Below the pieces are notes generated by a model. It saw only the letters and a list, made by a program, of their open reading frames with translations, searched no databases and was not told where the DNA came from. Positions 34,448 through 42,423 of a DNA stretch of 64,000 bases are shown in pieces (within the stretch, counting starts at the first letter, position 1; each line of letters opens with the position of its first letter). Both the position numbers and the translations under genes were made by a program. The DNA is from Micromonospora aurantiaca ATCC 27029 (GTDB lineage Bacteria > Actinomycetota > Actinomycetes > Mycobacteriales > Micromonosporaceae): assembly GCF_000145235.1 (NCBI RefSeq), contig NC_014391.1, positions 3,418,001 to 3,482,000 on the forward strand. Direction: 5' to 3'.

Positions 34448-34915
34448 GTGCGGTATCGGATCCACTTCGACGCCGAGCTGCCGGCGGACGCCCTTCGCCT
34501 GTTCCTGCTGACGGAGTAAGGCATCGCGCCGGAGAGCGTGTACGTCGGGCGGATCGAGGACCGGGCCGTGGACGATCCGCGCCCGGTGGCGATGCTCACC
34601 CCGCCCGACGGGGACGAGGGATTCGGCTGGATCCTCACCGGCGACACCGAACTGGCCGCCGCCACCGGCCACGGCGAGCGCGATCTCGCGGTCACCCTCG
34701 CCCGCGCGTTCGGCGTACGGGCGCTCGTCGACGACGGCAGCGTCCACCCCGACCGGTGGGTGCTGGTCAGCGCCGACGGCAGCAGCGGCCGGGTGCTGAC
34801 CGACCCCGACGCCGCCGCCGACGGGGACCTGCGGATCGTGCACGCACTGGAACCGATCAGTGGGGAGCCGCAGCTCGCCGTCGTACCGCCGCCGGACTGG
34901 GCCCGCGACTGCTGA
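34448..34915 (+). pseudogene. Small hypothetical gene interrupted by an in-frame TAA
   Basis: From GTG 34448, which has a good GGAGAGGG site at 34433-34440, the frame reads VRYRIHFDAELPADALRLF..., stops at TAA 34517-34519 (codon 24), then continues in the same frame for 131 more codons to TGA 34915 with protein-like composition (FGWILTGDTELAAATGHGE, RWVLVSADGSSGRVLTD). A downstream GTG at 34538 could start a shortened product but has no proper ribosome site. The same 5' end recurs at 37413. The family is unknown. A sequencing error could also explain the stop. Confidence 0.6.
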
Positions 34916-34950
34916 CCCGGCCGTGCCCCGAACCGGCAATTCCTTGGGAA

Positions 34951-36849
34951 CTATGAACCACCGCTCGGCTCGTAGATCGTCTCGAGACCACGTTCCACGC
35001 GGATCAGCGAGTTGAGCCATGCCCGGGTCTCGGCGTCCGTCGAGTACAGGATCGTGCCGCGCATGCCTCGCGTCATCAGCACCTTGTAGGTGTTACGGAT
35101 CAGGCGGTCGGCCTCCGCGTCACTGAGCGACTTGCGGCTGCGGAATGCGGGGTCCTTCGACTCCGCCCGCTGGGTCACCAGCCGGCCGTCGCGGGCGACC
35201 AGGTCGGGTCCGAGGATGACACCGGACCACTCGTACTCGAAGCCCTGTGCGGTGTAAACGCAACCGACCTGGCCGAATCCGTGCGGATCGGTGGCCCAGA
35301 ACGCGCTGCCCGGCGCGTCGCCGACGCTGCGGTCGCTCTTCACGTTCCAGGGACGCGCCCAACCACCGATCCGTACGTCGGCGACCAGGGACTCGTCCGG
35401 CAGCGGGTCGCTCCACGGCCAGCAGTACCCGGCCGACATCCGCGCCGTCTCCCCGGCCGCCTGCTTCGCGGCCAGGAACGCCTCCATCTCCTCCGGCGAA
35501 CTCGCCAGCCGCAGGTCGAAGCGTCCGTCTCCGGCCCACACCGACGGCTTGCCGCCGTCGAGGCCGAGCAGGTCGACGACCCACTCCTCGTACGCCTCAC
35601 TGCCGCCGCACCGGAACTGGTCGTGCAGCGACACGACCTCGACATCCAGATTGAGCTGTTTCGCGTACGTGGAGATGACCTCGACGTTCCCCAACTCGCC
35701 CGGCTTGACCACCTGGTGCTCGTCGAGCAGGAAGACCGGTACCCGGGCCGCGGCGAGGAGCTCGTCGATCTGCGGCCGGGCACGGTCCCGCTTCGCCTTC
35801 GGCGTGAACCGGTTGACCGAGGTCTCCCTGATCCGGTGCGCCTCGTCGCAGATCAGCACGTCGAGCCCGTTCCGCTCGGCGGTCATGAAGCTGTTGAAGT
35901 AACCGAACAGGTTCTTCAACCGGGTGGAGCCCTTGCCCGCGTAACGCCGCAGCGTCTGGGTGAACGATCGCGAACCCGTGGCGTGCATGACCGAGCGCTG
36001 CTGCCGGGCCAGTTCACCGAGCACCGAGAGTGCGATGACGCTCTTGCCGCTGCCCGGCCCGCCGGCCACCACCACTACCGACTTGCGGTCGGCGCTGCGC
36101 GCACGCTCCACGGCGTGCAACACCAGCTCGTACGCCAGGCGCTGCTCGTCGAGCAGGGTGAAGTGGGACCGGTCCTTCAGCTCGGCGGCGGCGTAGGACA
36201 GCAGGTGCTTGCTGGGGCGTACCGAACTGGTGAGGAAGCGGTCCGCGGCGGCTGCGCCGGAGCCGGGGGCCAGGTGGTTTCGCAGGTAGTCGAGGAACCG
36301 GCCGCGGCGCTGCTTGGTGAAGATCCGGCTCTGCTCCGTCGCCCGCCGGGCGAAGAGGTCGTCGACGTCGCGGTCGACGGCGTTGTGCAGGTAGGCGGCC
36401 CCGACGATCGGGTTGCGCGAATGGGCGAGCACCCCGAGGAAGTCCGCGAGGTATTCGCAGTAGTCCTCGACCTGCACGCCCGGATGCAGCCGAGGGGTGG
36501 CGGCGTGCTCGACCAGGACCAGGCTCTCTGATCCCTCGTACGACTCGACCCGGGACCACTGCTTCAACTCCACGACGACGTAGGAGTCCTCGGCCGTCTT
36601 CGGATGTGTTCCGGCGAGGACGACGTCGATCCGCTTGCTGGTGAGCGGGAGTTGGTACTCCACCAGCATCTCGACCTGCCCGAGACCCGCGTCGGCGAGA
36701 TCCTGGGCGAGCACCGGCAGGCTCCGCTCCCAGGACCGCCGTTCGGAGGCGCTCACGTTGTGCCCGATGTGCTCCGCGATCCGGTCGGCGAGGGCGCCAC
36801 CTGCCGCGTAGCGCAGCAGTCCGTCGGCGGAGGTGCGAAATGCTGACAC
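34951..36849 (-). CDS. DUF2075 helicase-like ATPase with N-terminal PD-(D/E)XK-type nuclease region
   Basis: A 632-residue nucleic-acid enzyme. The N-terminus has a restriction-nuclease-like motif: D75 in KRIDVVLAG and E94-x-K96 in VVVELKQW. Walker A is VVAGGPGSGKSVIAL (near 262-275) and Walker B is LICDEAHRIRE (near 332). Later motifs include VFLLDEHQVVKPGE and DQFRCGGSEAYEEWV. The C-terminal helicase end has VYTAQGFEYEWSGVILGPD and RNTYKVLMTRGMRGT. DUF2075 proteins recur in defence neighbourhoods. The MazG-like gene lies 128 bases upstream on the same strand, and the two are probably co-expressed. Start 36849 is the first good ATG. Confidence 0.85.
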   Translation of the reverse strand: MSAFRTSADGLLRYAAGGALADRIAEHIGHNVSASERRSWERSLPVLAQDLADAGLGQVEMLVEYQLPLTSKRIDVVLAGTHPKTAEDSYVVVELKQWSRVESYEGSESLVLVEHAATPRLHPGVQVEDYCEYLADFLGVLAHSRNPIVGAAYLHNAVDRDVDDLFARRATEQSRIFTKQRRGRFLDYLRNHLAPGSGAAAADRFLTSSVRPSKHLLSYAAAELKDRSHFTLLDEQRLAYELVLHAVERARSADRKSVVVVAGGPGSGKSVIALSVLGELARQQRSVMHATGSRSFTQTLRRYAGKGSTRLKNLFGYFNSFMTAERNGLDVLICDEAHRIRETSVNRFTPKAKRDRARPQIDELLAAARVPVFLLDEHQVVKPGELGNVEVISTYAKQLNLDVEVVSLHDQFRCGGSEAYEEWVVDLLGLDGGKPSVWAGDGRFDLRLASSPEEMEAFLAAKQAAGETARMSAGYCWPWSDPLPDESLVADVRIGGWARPWNVKSDRSVGDAPGSAFWATDPHGFGQVGCVYTAQGFEYEWSGVILGPDLVARDGRLVTQRAESKDPAFRSRKSLSDAEADRLIRNTYKVLMTRGMRGTILYSTDAETRAWLNSLIRVERGLETIYEPSGGS

Positions 36850-36977
36850 GACTTGCCCCCGGGCAGCACGAAATGATCGTGCGCATGGGGGGCGTGTCCG
36901 GCGACGACCGGAAGCCCGTCGTTACGCGCTTGTACCGGGTGGACTGTAGCGGAGAGATCATTCTCCGGCACGCCCCG

Positions 36978-37313
36978 CTATCGCTTGGCCGCAGAACCTC
37001 TGACTTCTCCAGCCGGATAGCGGACGGACACCTCGGCCAACTTGGCGACTGCGGCCTCCGTCAGGTCGATGCCGAGGACGTCCGCCAGTCTCGTCAGGTA
37101 GATCATGACGTCGCCGATTTCCGCCCGCACACGTGCGCCCGCCTCGGGATCCGACATCACCGCACCGGCCTGCTCCGGGGTCAGCCACTGGAACTCGGCG
37201 ACCAGTTCTCCGACCTCGCCGGCGAGTGCCATGGCGAGGTTCTTCGGCGTGTGGAACTGCTGCCAGTCACGTTCCTCCGCGAACGCCCGTACGTGGGCCG
37301 TCAATTCGTCCAT
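36978..37313 (-). CDS. MazG-like nucleotide pyrophosphohydrolase
   Basis: A 111-residue all-alpha NTP pyrophosphohydrolase (RS21-C6/dCTPase type). The metal-binding acidic residues lie in ALAGEVGELVAEFQW (about residues 29-43) and EIGDVMIYLTRLADVLG (about 66-82). It should hydrolyse (d)NTPs to monophosphates. It is upstream of the DUF2075 nuclease-helicase on the same strand. The pairing suggests a defence role in which nucleotide depletion or alarmone removal is tied to DNA or RNA cleavage. This is an inference from context. Confidence 0.85.
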   Translation of the reverse strand: MDELTAHVRAFAEERDWQQFHTPKNLAMALAGEVGELVAEFQWLTPEQAGAVMSDPEAGARVRAEIGDVMIYLTRLADVLGIDLTEAAVAKLAEVSVRYPAGEVRGSAAKR

Positions 37314-37831
37314 ACCCGCAGTCTGACACCGCGAGCAGGCGCGACACGTGAGTCCTGACTGGCCGGCATCGGGGATGTTCTCTCATCACGAGAGGAGCCG
37401 GGGGTGGAGGGTGTGCGGTGTCAGATCCACCTTGAGGGCGAGCTGCCGGCGGATGAATCTGTCGCTGTCGAATGGGCCGTCGCGGTCCGGCTGTGTCGAA
37501 TACCTGCAGCGGCTCAAGCGGTGGCCGGGTCAGGCGTTCCAGGGTCGCTGGGGGCCGGCCAGGCGGAGTGCCTTGCCGGCGACATGCGGACTGGCGGTTG
37601 GCGTCAGTCCACATGTCCATATGGAGCCGCTGACCGTTGGGTCGTCCCGGCTGTACGGGGGAGGAGGCCCTGCACGTCCGCCATTGATGTTCCGTCAATT
37701 CGCTCGTGTCGCAAGAACGACAGACCTTTGTGAATGAGTTCTGTCGAATCGCGCCTATCGTGGGCTGCTCCGCGTAGGGGACGGTTCGTCCTGCTACCGC
37801 GAGACTTCCCGACGAGGCAAGGAGTCAGTGC
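37314..37831. other. Gene-poor stretch carrying a copy of the 34448 gene's 5' end
   Basis: Only one element is recognisable: 37413-37455 repeats 34448-34490 at 36 of 43 positions and in the same reading frame (VRCQIHLEGELPADES against VRYRIHFDAELPADAL). After it the frame loses resemblance. An inverted repeat CGACAGA / TCTGTCG lies at 37718-37746, and AAGGAG near 37821 serves the DUF262 gene. The long open frames here are not convincing genes. The region probably holds the promoter of the rightward operon. Confidence 0.5.
37413..37455 (+). repeat. Imperfect direct repeat of 34448-34490 (truncated gene copy)
   Basis: The 43 bases start with GTGCGGT and end with GAGCTGCCGGCGGATG. They match the 5' end of the broken gene at 34448 at 36 of 43 positions, preserving codon phase. 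The two copies bracket the MazG/DUF2075 pair. This looks like a duplicated gene of which only the head survives here, or a target-site-like trace of an insertion. Confidence 0.6.
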
Positions 37832-40369
37832 ATGGTCGCGGCACACGAGACGACACTGCGGGAGCTACTGGAGGGCGCGAAGCAGTATCGAGTACCGCTC
37901 TACCAGCGGACGTACTCGTGGTCTGAGTCTCAGCTCGGGAGGCTGTGGGAGGACATCATCAAACTGGCCGAAGATCGTGCCGAAAGCCCGAGTCTGACGC
38001 ACTTCATCGGCTCGCTCGTGCTCGCTCCCAGCCCTACGCATGGGCCCTCGGTCTCCGAGTTCCTGGTGGTCGACGGTCAGCAGCGGCTGACCACCCTCTC
38101 GATCCTTCTCTGCGCTATCCGCGACCATCGGGCCGCTCACGAGGATCCCGACCATCGAAACCGGATCGACCCGGAATACCTGATCAACAAGTACAAGCCG
38201 GCGCATCGGATGAAACTCGTTCCCACCCAGGCCGATCGCGCCGCGTACGAGGCTTGCTTGGAAGCAACACCGCAGGCTGGTGGAAGTGACCGGGTGGGTG
38301 CTGCGTACCGGTTCTTCGCGGCGCAACTGGTCGCCGTGGACGACCCGGAAGACCCGCTGGACATCGAGCGCATCGAGGACGCTGTCATCTCGGGGATGGC
38401 GTTGGTCTCGGTCGTGGCCCAGGCCGGCGACAACGTCTATCGAATCTTCGAGTCGCTGAACAACACCGGCCTGAAGCTCACCCAGGCCGATCTACTCCGC
38501 AACTACCTGTTCATGCGGCTGCCGACACGGGGCGAAGCGGTTTATGACTCGTTGTGGTTCCCTTTACAGAAGCAGCTGAACTCCGGCGAGCTGGAGCAGT
38601 TGTTCTGGCTCGACCTGGTGCACCAAAACCCCGAGGTGAAGCAGACCGACACCTACGTAGGTCAGCAGGGCCGGCTCAACAGACTCCACACCGAGGTCGA
38701 GATCGAGGCCGAGGTACGTCGATTCTGCCGTCTCGGCGCCCTCCTGCGGATCATCCTGCATCCCGAGGAGGAAGGCGACCCGGAGGTACGACGGCGTCTG
38801 GCTCGGCTCAACGCGTGGGACACGACGACTGTCTTGCCGTTGCTGCTGCATCTGTTGGATCGCCGTAAGGAGGGAACGGCAACCTCCGGCCAGATCGCCT
38901 CCGCGATGTTGTATGTGGAGAGCTACTTCGTGCGGCGCCTCCTGATCGGCCGCGCTACCGCGAGCATCAACCGGGTCCTGCTACGCATCGTCACCGACAT
39001 GCGAAAGGACCTACCGGTCGACGAGGCAGTGCGGGCATACCTGTCGGTTGGCCGGAAGTACTACGCCACCGATAGCCACCTGCGGGAGTCGGTGCGCTCG
39101 GTCCCGTTCTACCTGAACGGACGCGCGACGCAGCGCAAGCTGGTGCTTCAGTGGCTGGAGGAGTCATTCGGCAGCAAGGAGCCGGTGGCCCCGACGTCAC
39201 TCACCATCGAGCATGTCATGCCGCAGAGCCCGACTGCGGAGTGGCGGCAGATGCTGGGCGAGGACCTGCAGGGCGAGGAGAGCTTCGCCGAGGTGCATGA
39301 CGCTCTGGTACACACATTGGGCAACCTCACCCTGACCGGCTACAACGCGGAGCTGAGCAACAGTTCCTTTCTCGTCAAGCGCGCACAGCTCGGCAAGAGC
39401 GGGATTGCGCTGAACCGGGAGATCGCCGAGAAGAAGCGCTGGGGGCGGCCCGAGATCCACGCTCGCGCGGATGCGCTCGCGGAGCGCATCATCGCCACCT
39501 GGCCCGGCCCCACAGAGGAAGCGGGTAACAAGTCCGAGGTGCCTTGGGACGTCATGAACGCCGCGCTCGCCGCGTTGCCTGCCGGCTCCTGGACCTCGTA
39601 CGGAGATCTCGCCGCGCTGATCGGCAGCCACCCCGTCTCGGTCGGTGCCCGGCTAGCGAACCATCCCGCGCCTCACGCGCACCGTGTGCTCCAGGCCGAG
39701 GGAGTGGTGGCACCGAACTTCCGCTGGCTCGACCCGTCCCGCACTGATGATCCACACGACTTACTCCGTGACGAGGGTGTCGAGTTCGACAAGTACGGTC
39801 GGGCCAGTCAGGCCCAACGCATAGGTGTGCTGGAACTGGCCCAGCTCGCCGGCATGCCGCAACAGGACGGGTCGGATCAACTCCTTCGGCCACGATCCCG
39901 CCACAATAGCTCCCTGGACGATCGCTTCCTTGAGCAGTTGCGCGACTTGCAGGACACACACGTCGCGCTTGGCACGGTCGCGGTGCTGGAAGCCTGGGCC
40001 GGCATGGGCGGCACCCTCCTCTACGGATCTGGAGGTGAGACGTCGTGCTTTCTCATGGCACGCGGTAAGGACCATCAGCTCGGCAACATCTGGCCTGCGA
40101 CGATCTATCCGAGCGGGAAGTTCGAGATCGTGTTCCAACATCTCAGCACAAGGATCCCGTTCGATGACATCACGCTGCGTGAGCAGTTTCGCCAGCGCTT
40201 GAACGAACTGGCCGGCGTGAAGATCGCGGTCGCCAAGCTCGCACTGCGTCCCGGCTTTCCCCTCGACGTCCTGGCTGACGTGAAGACTCGGGAGGCGTTG
40301 ATCGGGCACCTCCGTTGGTTTTACGACCAGGCCATCACCAACGAAGAGGCCGGGGTATCCCGGCATTGA
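37832..40369 (+). CDS. DUF262-DUF1524 (GmrSD-type) restriction protein with alkyltransferase-like domain
   Basis: An 845-residue multidomain protein. DUF262 has VPLYQRTYSW (21-30) and VVDGQQRLTTLS with the nucleotide-handling DGQQR (81-85), then FESLNNTGLKLTQADLLRN. DUF1524 carries an HNH-like nuclease motif, TIEHVMPQS (His461), and HTLGNLTLTGYN. Residues about 570-650 resemble the DNA-binding domain of MGMT/ATL proteins: PAGSWTSYGDLAALIGSHP and HRVLQAEG. The C-terminal 200 residues end in a DUF5655-like region. The gene is fused by TGATG to the next and has two TTA codons (38564, 39761). AAGGAG precedes ATG 37832. By analogy with GmrSD it may cut modified phage DNA. Confidence 0.85.
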   Translation: MVAAHETTLRELLEGAKQYRVPLYQRTYSWSESQLGRLWEDIIKLAEDRAESPSLTHFIGSLVLAPSPTHGPSVSEFLVVDGQQRLTTLSILLCAIRDHRAAHEDPDHRNRIDPEYLINKYKPAHRMKLVPTQADRAAYEACLEATPQAGGSDRVGAAYRFFAAQLVAVDDPEDPLDIERIEDAVISGMALVSVVAQAGDNVYRIFESLNNTGLKLTQADLLRNYLFMRLPTRGEAVYDSLWFPLQKQLNSGELEQLFWLDLVHQNPEVKQTDTYVGQQGRLNRLHTEVEIEAEVRRFCRLGALLRIILHPEEEGDPEVRRRLARLNAWDTTTVLPLLLHLLDRRKEGTATSGQIASAMLYVESYFVRRLLIGRATASINRVLLRIVTDMRKDLPVDEAVRAYLSVGRKYYATDSHLRESVRSVPFYLNGRATQRKLVLQWLEESFGSKEPVAPTSLTIEHVMPQSPTAEWRQMLGEDLQGEESFAEVHDALVHTLGNLTLTGYNAELSNSSFLVKRAQLGKSGIALNREIAEKKRWGRPEIHARADALAERIIATWPGPTEEAGNKSEVPWDVMNAALAALPAGSWTSYGDLAALIGSHPVSVGARLANHPAPHAHRVLQAEGVVAPNFRWLDPSRTDDPHDLLRDEGVEFDKYGRASQAQRIGVLELAQLAGMPQQDGSDQLLRPRSRHNSSLDDRFLEQLRDLQDTHVALGTVAVLEAWAGMGGTLLYGSGGETSCFLMARGKDHQLGNIWPATIYPSGKFEIVFQHLSTRIPFDDITLREQFRQRLNELAGVKIAVAKLALRPGFPLDVLADVKTREALIGHLRWFYDQAITNEEAGVSRH

Positions 40370-41088
40370 TGGCTAGGAATTCCATCGGGAAGGAAGGCAT
40401 GCGCCAACCCCTCACCCTCGCGGAGATTCTGGCCGTGCTGGATGCACCCGAGTCGGTCACGGACCTCCGCCGCTACTTCCACGGGAGTGGAGATGCCGCG
40501 TTCACCGGAGGGCAATTCGACGCGCTGGGTGGCGGCGGATCTCGTCCCGAGGTAGCGCATACCATCACCGCCGAGGACATCATCGCGGTCGAGCTGCTCA
40601 GTGTGACCATCGGCCCATGGCAGCGGCTGGACCTCCTTCAGGGCCAACTTGGTCATGACGTGTCGGCGGCGTTGGCCAGCATCCCGGTCCGCGTCGAGTT
40701 GGGCGAGGACGCCGCGCTTGAGCACATCGTCGGCGGCGGTTCCGCAGATGCCGCATGGCGCCTGCTACGTGCTGCGACCGGCATCGAGAGGGTCATCGCG
40801 GGTAAGCTGCTCGCCCGGAAACGTCCGAGGCTCGTTCCGGTCTACGACCGCGTCGTCTCCTGCGCCTACCGTACCCGCAGCGGATTCTGGAGATGGCTGC
40901 ATTGCAAGCTACGCGAAGATAGCGGGATATTGATGCAGCGGCTCGACGTATTGCACAAGGAAGCCGGGCTGCCCCCCTCGGTCAGCCGACTTCGGGTGCT
41001 TGATGTCGTGTTCTGGATGGGGCACCGCAACGACCACCTTCCCAATGGCTGTCTCGGCCTCACCGTGCCGAACTCGGGGGCCCGATAA
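40369..41088 (+). CDS. DUF6308-like protein
   Basis: A 239-residue protein of the actinobacterial DUF6308 type, recognised from DLRRYFHGSGDAAFTGGQF, AEDIIAVELLSVTIG, AGKLLARKRPRLVPVYDRVV and VSRLRVLDVVFWMGH. The fold and activity are unknown. ATG 40369 overlaps the preceding stop as TGATG, so translation is coupled to the DUF262 gene; ATG 40399 with AAGGAAGG close by is an alternative start. The K-R-P-R-L-x-P-V-Y-D-R motif suggests nucleic-acid contact, but this is only a guess. Confidence 0.75.
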   Translation: MARNSIGKEGMRQPLTLAEILAVLDAPESVTDLRRYFHGSGDAAFTGGQFDALGGGGSRPEVAHTITAEDIIAVELLSVTIGPWQRLDLLQGQLGHDVSAALASIPVRVELGEDAALEHIVGGGSADAAWRLLRAATGIERVIAGKLLARKRPRLVPVYDRVVSCAYRTRSGFWRWLHCKLREDSGILMQRLDVLHKEAGLPPSVSRLRVLDVVFWMGHRNDHLPNGCLGLTVPNSGAR

Positions 41089-41089
41089 G

Positions 41090-41356
41090 ATGCGTAAGGT
41101 CACGGTTCACATTGACTGTGACAACGATGAGCGGTACGCGGACATCGCCAATGCCATCTGGGCCCAGATGAACGCCACCGGCTACAACTTCAGTATTTTG
41201 CTCGACTCCACGGCTGACGCTGCTGCAGTCGACAGGCGGTGGGACGAATACAGCGAAGTGTCCTGGGCGGCTGGCGGTCGGCGTGGCACCCCGCAGGCGG
41301 TCGCCGTCCAAGCGGCTCGCAACGTCGGCCGCCGCTCTGCCGGGACGAAAAAGTGA
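41090..41356 (+). CDS. Small protein of unknown family in the defence-like operon
   Basis: An 88-residue protein starting MRKVTVHIDCDNDERYADIAN. It starts 2 bases after the DUF6308 stop and overlaps the next gene by 4 bp, so it is translated as part of the operon. The N-terminus looks like a ferredoxin-like beta-alpha-beta unit and the C-terminus is basic (RRGTPQAVAVQAARNVGRRS), which could contact DNA or RNA. I recognise no family. It could be an adaptor or a regulator of the neighbouring nucleases. Confidence 0.65.
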   Translation: MRKVTVHIDCDNDERYADIANAIWAQMNATGYNFSILLDSTADAAAVDRRWDEYSEVSWAAGGRRGTPQAVAVQAARNVGRRSAGTKK

Positions 41357-42354
41357 CGGATCGCAAACCCAAGACCCGCCTGCCCGCCATCGTAGTCTGC
41401 GTCAACTGCGGCGACGAAGTCCACGGTCGGGCGGGCTCACGCGGGCGCGGCCCAGACATCGCGTGGTATGCCCACTGTGGACGATGTGCTGCCTTGGTGA
41501 TAGAGCGGACAGAGCGCCTCCATCTACTGCCGGAGCGCACCGGGGTGGACCTCTACCGCTGCCGAAACTGTGGCTCTCACCGGATCGGTCGCACCAGTTG
41601 GCGCACCCGGTGCCATATCTGTCTGGACGAGCGGTCGGCAGGCCACGCTCTCGCGTCCGGTGAGCGCCTATTGGCCCGCCCCCTACACGAGCCCGACCTC
41701 GCGGATCAGGTTCGTCGATTTGCCGGTCTCACGTCCATGGACGTCATTCCCGCGTGCGCCGCCGCCGAGTTCCAAGCCGCGTTCGCTCTTGGCATGGAGC
41801 TTGACCGGTATCGCCGTGATGGCTGGAGCGACGTCACGGGAGACGTGCACGGATTGCCGTGGTGCGGCGGACGGACTGGTCCCTGGTCCCATGGCACCTG
41901 GGGCGTTCACGACCGATGTGGATCCTGGCAGCGGCTCCGTGACCGGTCCTGTCCGCGGTGTCCCGCAGAACCTGGCGACCGCTCGTTCGCCGCCTTGCAG
42001 GACAGCACATACCTGCTTTACCTGGTCCGGCATCGAGGCTTGCTGAAGTTCGGGGTCGGCGGCGTGCGCCGGGTACGGCAGCATCTCTCGGCAGGTGCGG
42101 AACTGATGGAGGTCATTGAGGGGCGGCACGCCGACGTCATCGCCGCCGAGGCGACTCTCAAGCGGCAGAAGAAGGAAGCAGCAGTGCCCCTGCGAAAGTG
42201 GCGGACCTGGCGGATGCCGGCGTCGTTCGGCCGAGGAACCGAGGTGGTACGGGCCGACGTTGAGATCAAATTGGCCGACGTGATGACCAACGGCCGTGAC
42301 GTCACCGTCCGCTTCGCCACCCGAGAGCGGCGGGCTGACGCCGAGTCCGGGTGA
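41353..42354 (+). CDS. Zinc-ribbon protein with GIY-YIG-like C-terminal domain
   Basis: A 333-residue protein. The N-terminus has two or more zinc ribbons: C16-x2-C19, C42-x2-C45, C70-x2-C73 and C87-x2-C90, with another CPRC pair at 200-203. Residues about 219-275, TYLLYLVRHRGLLKFGVG, VRRVRQHL and a later Glu266, resemble a GIY-YIG nuclease core (strand, GxxxxFG turn, Arg helix, Glu). GTG 41353 overlaps the previous stop as GTGA. It is the last gene of the four-gene operon. A Zn-ribbon plus GIY-YIG layout is not one I know, and nuclease activity is a prediction. Confidence 0.65.
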   Translation: MTDRKPKTRLPAIVVCVNCGDEVHGRAGSRGRGPDIAWYAHCGRCAALVIERTERLHLLPERTGVDLYRCRNCGSHRIGRTSWRTRCHICLDERSAGHALASGERLLARPLHEPDLADQVRRFAGLTSMDVIPACAAAEFQAAFALGMELDRYRRDGWSDVTGDVHGLPWCGGRTGPWSHGTWGVHDRCGSWQRLRDRSCPRCPAEPGDRSFAALQDSTYLLYLVRHRGLLKFGVGGVRRVRQHLSAGAELMEVIEGRHADVIAAEATLKRQKKEAAVPLRKWRTWRMPASFGRGTEVVRADVEIKLADVMTNGRDVTVRFATRERRADAESG

Positions 42355-42423
42355 TCGGGCTGTCCTCCGAGAGTGGGAACCTGCTTCGGAACGCTGATCC
42401 GCGTCGAGTCCTCACGCCCCCGG

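Noticed and set aside
37404-37733. A complete protein gene of about 109 residues
   Set aside because: Only the first 14 codons resemble another gene (34448); the rest lacks protein character, so I treated it as a truncated copy.
34951-42354. An integrative element with integrase and attachment sites
   Set aside because: No integrase, transposase or tRNA gene was seen; only the imperfect 43-bp repeats mark the left part, so I report them as repeats and not as att sites.
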